Source: Actinomycetota bacterium (GTDB taxonomy: Bacteria > Actinomycetota > Actinomycetes > Propionibacteriales > Nocardioidaceae). From it: 64,000 bases of DNA. The translations under genes and the position numbers were made by a program. The stretch lies in assembly GCA_009701885.1 (NCBI GenBank), contig WLJH01000015.1, positions 29,718 through 93,717 on the forward strand, in the 5' to 3' direction. The notes beneath the pieces were generated by a model. That model made no database searches. It was given only the letters and a program-made list of their open reading frames with translations, and was not told the DNA's origin. Shown in pieces: positions 63,853-64,000 of this stretch. Numbering within the stretch: position 1 is the first letter of the stretch; each line of letters begins with the position of its first letter.

Positions 63853-64000
63853 TGTCAAGGGACAGTAGGAACTGCCCAGTGGCGGACATAAGACCTGCCC
63901 GCTGACGGTCACGAGAACTGCCCGGTGGTGGCCATGGGATCTGCCCAAAGGGGGCGGCGGCCACCACCGACCAGGTCGGTCAGCTCAAGGGGCTCACCCC
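63853..64000. mobile_element. Left end of a putative IS21-family insertion sequence (continues beyond window)
   Basis: It starts TGTCAAGGGACAGTAGGAAC. Four copies of GANCTGCCC lie at exactly 23-bp spacing (63869, 63892, 63915, 63938). Multiple short repeats inside TGT-ended termini are typical of IS21 elements, which would carry istA/istB to the right of the window. No transposase is visible, so the family is inferred from the end structure only. Confidence 0.5.

Noticed and set aside
63625-63967. Minus-strand ORFs upstream of the orphan gene
   Set aside because: They overlap the putative IS end with its periodic repeats and have no start signals or recognisable sequence.

Overview
This is a 64-kb stretch of high-GC actinobacterial chromosome. 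It most resembles a Nocardioides-type genome (Propionibacteriales), but no 16S or other taxonomic marker is present, so the genus is inference. Supporting signs are the very high GC, frequent GTG starts, GTP-dependent PEP carboxykinase, the Pup-independent proteasome activator Bpa, a mycobacterial-type leucine degradation cluster, and many genes that look leaderless (TAnnnT 6-7 bases before the start codon).

Layout. 1-12.4 kb: a truncated membrane protein, a cNMP-binding protein, a RecQ helicase fused to a phosphoribosyltransferase domain, a lipoprotein, a DapB-like oxidoreductase behind a KstR-like operator, glutathione peroxidase, a nucleoside transporter, an SNF2 helicase coupled to a SWIM protein, and a frameshifted selO. 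12.4-19.5 kb: leucine/isovalerate degradation (TetR repressor, acyl-CoA carboxylase beta and alpha subunits, HMG-CoA lyase) with two near-identical operator palindromes; a GH26 glycosidase and a TetR fragment lie between regulator and carboxylase. 19.5-23.3 kb: three coupled genes, two PAPS-type sulfotransferase-like proteins flanking a paralog that seems to have lost the PAPS-binding loop. 23.2-33.7 kb: EcsC-like protein, Aat, lipoprotein, a divergent copper-type pair (DUF305/DUF4396) around a TACCC-N5-GGGTA site, Fpg/Nei glycosylase, AAA ATPase, GDPD, DUF5926, MFS and a class III cyclase. 33.8-50.6 kb: cNMP-binding protein, arginine deiminase, prephenate dehydratase, PAP2-diacylglycerol kinase fusion, SerS, two HAD hydrolases around a GNAT, Bpa, quinone oxidoreductase, MobA-like/DUF6457, nitrilase-family hydrolase and an orphan biotinyl domain. 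49.9-50.8 kb: two tRNA-Ser genes. 51.0-52.4 kb: a 44-residue secreted Cys peptide convergent with a large HTH regulator, with a shared inverted-repeat motif upstream of both. 52.5-55.8 kb: pckG and a cation/proton antiporter.

After tRNA-Arg(ACG) at 55.9 kb the window enters an accessory region: a type I restriction-modification operon hsdM-hsdS-(NucS-like nuclease)-hsdR, a lower-GC orphan gene, and what looks like the end of an IS21-type insertion sequence running off the right edge.

The non-coding DNA is unusually structured. At least five families of short palindromic or tandem repeats occupy intergenic gaps, many immediately after stop codons. The best candidate for an undescribed system is the secreted peptide/regulator pair at 50.9-52.4 kb; the sulfotransferase trio and the nuclease inside the restriction operon come next.
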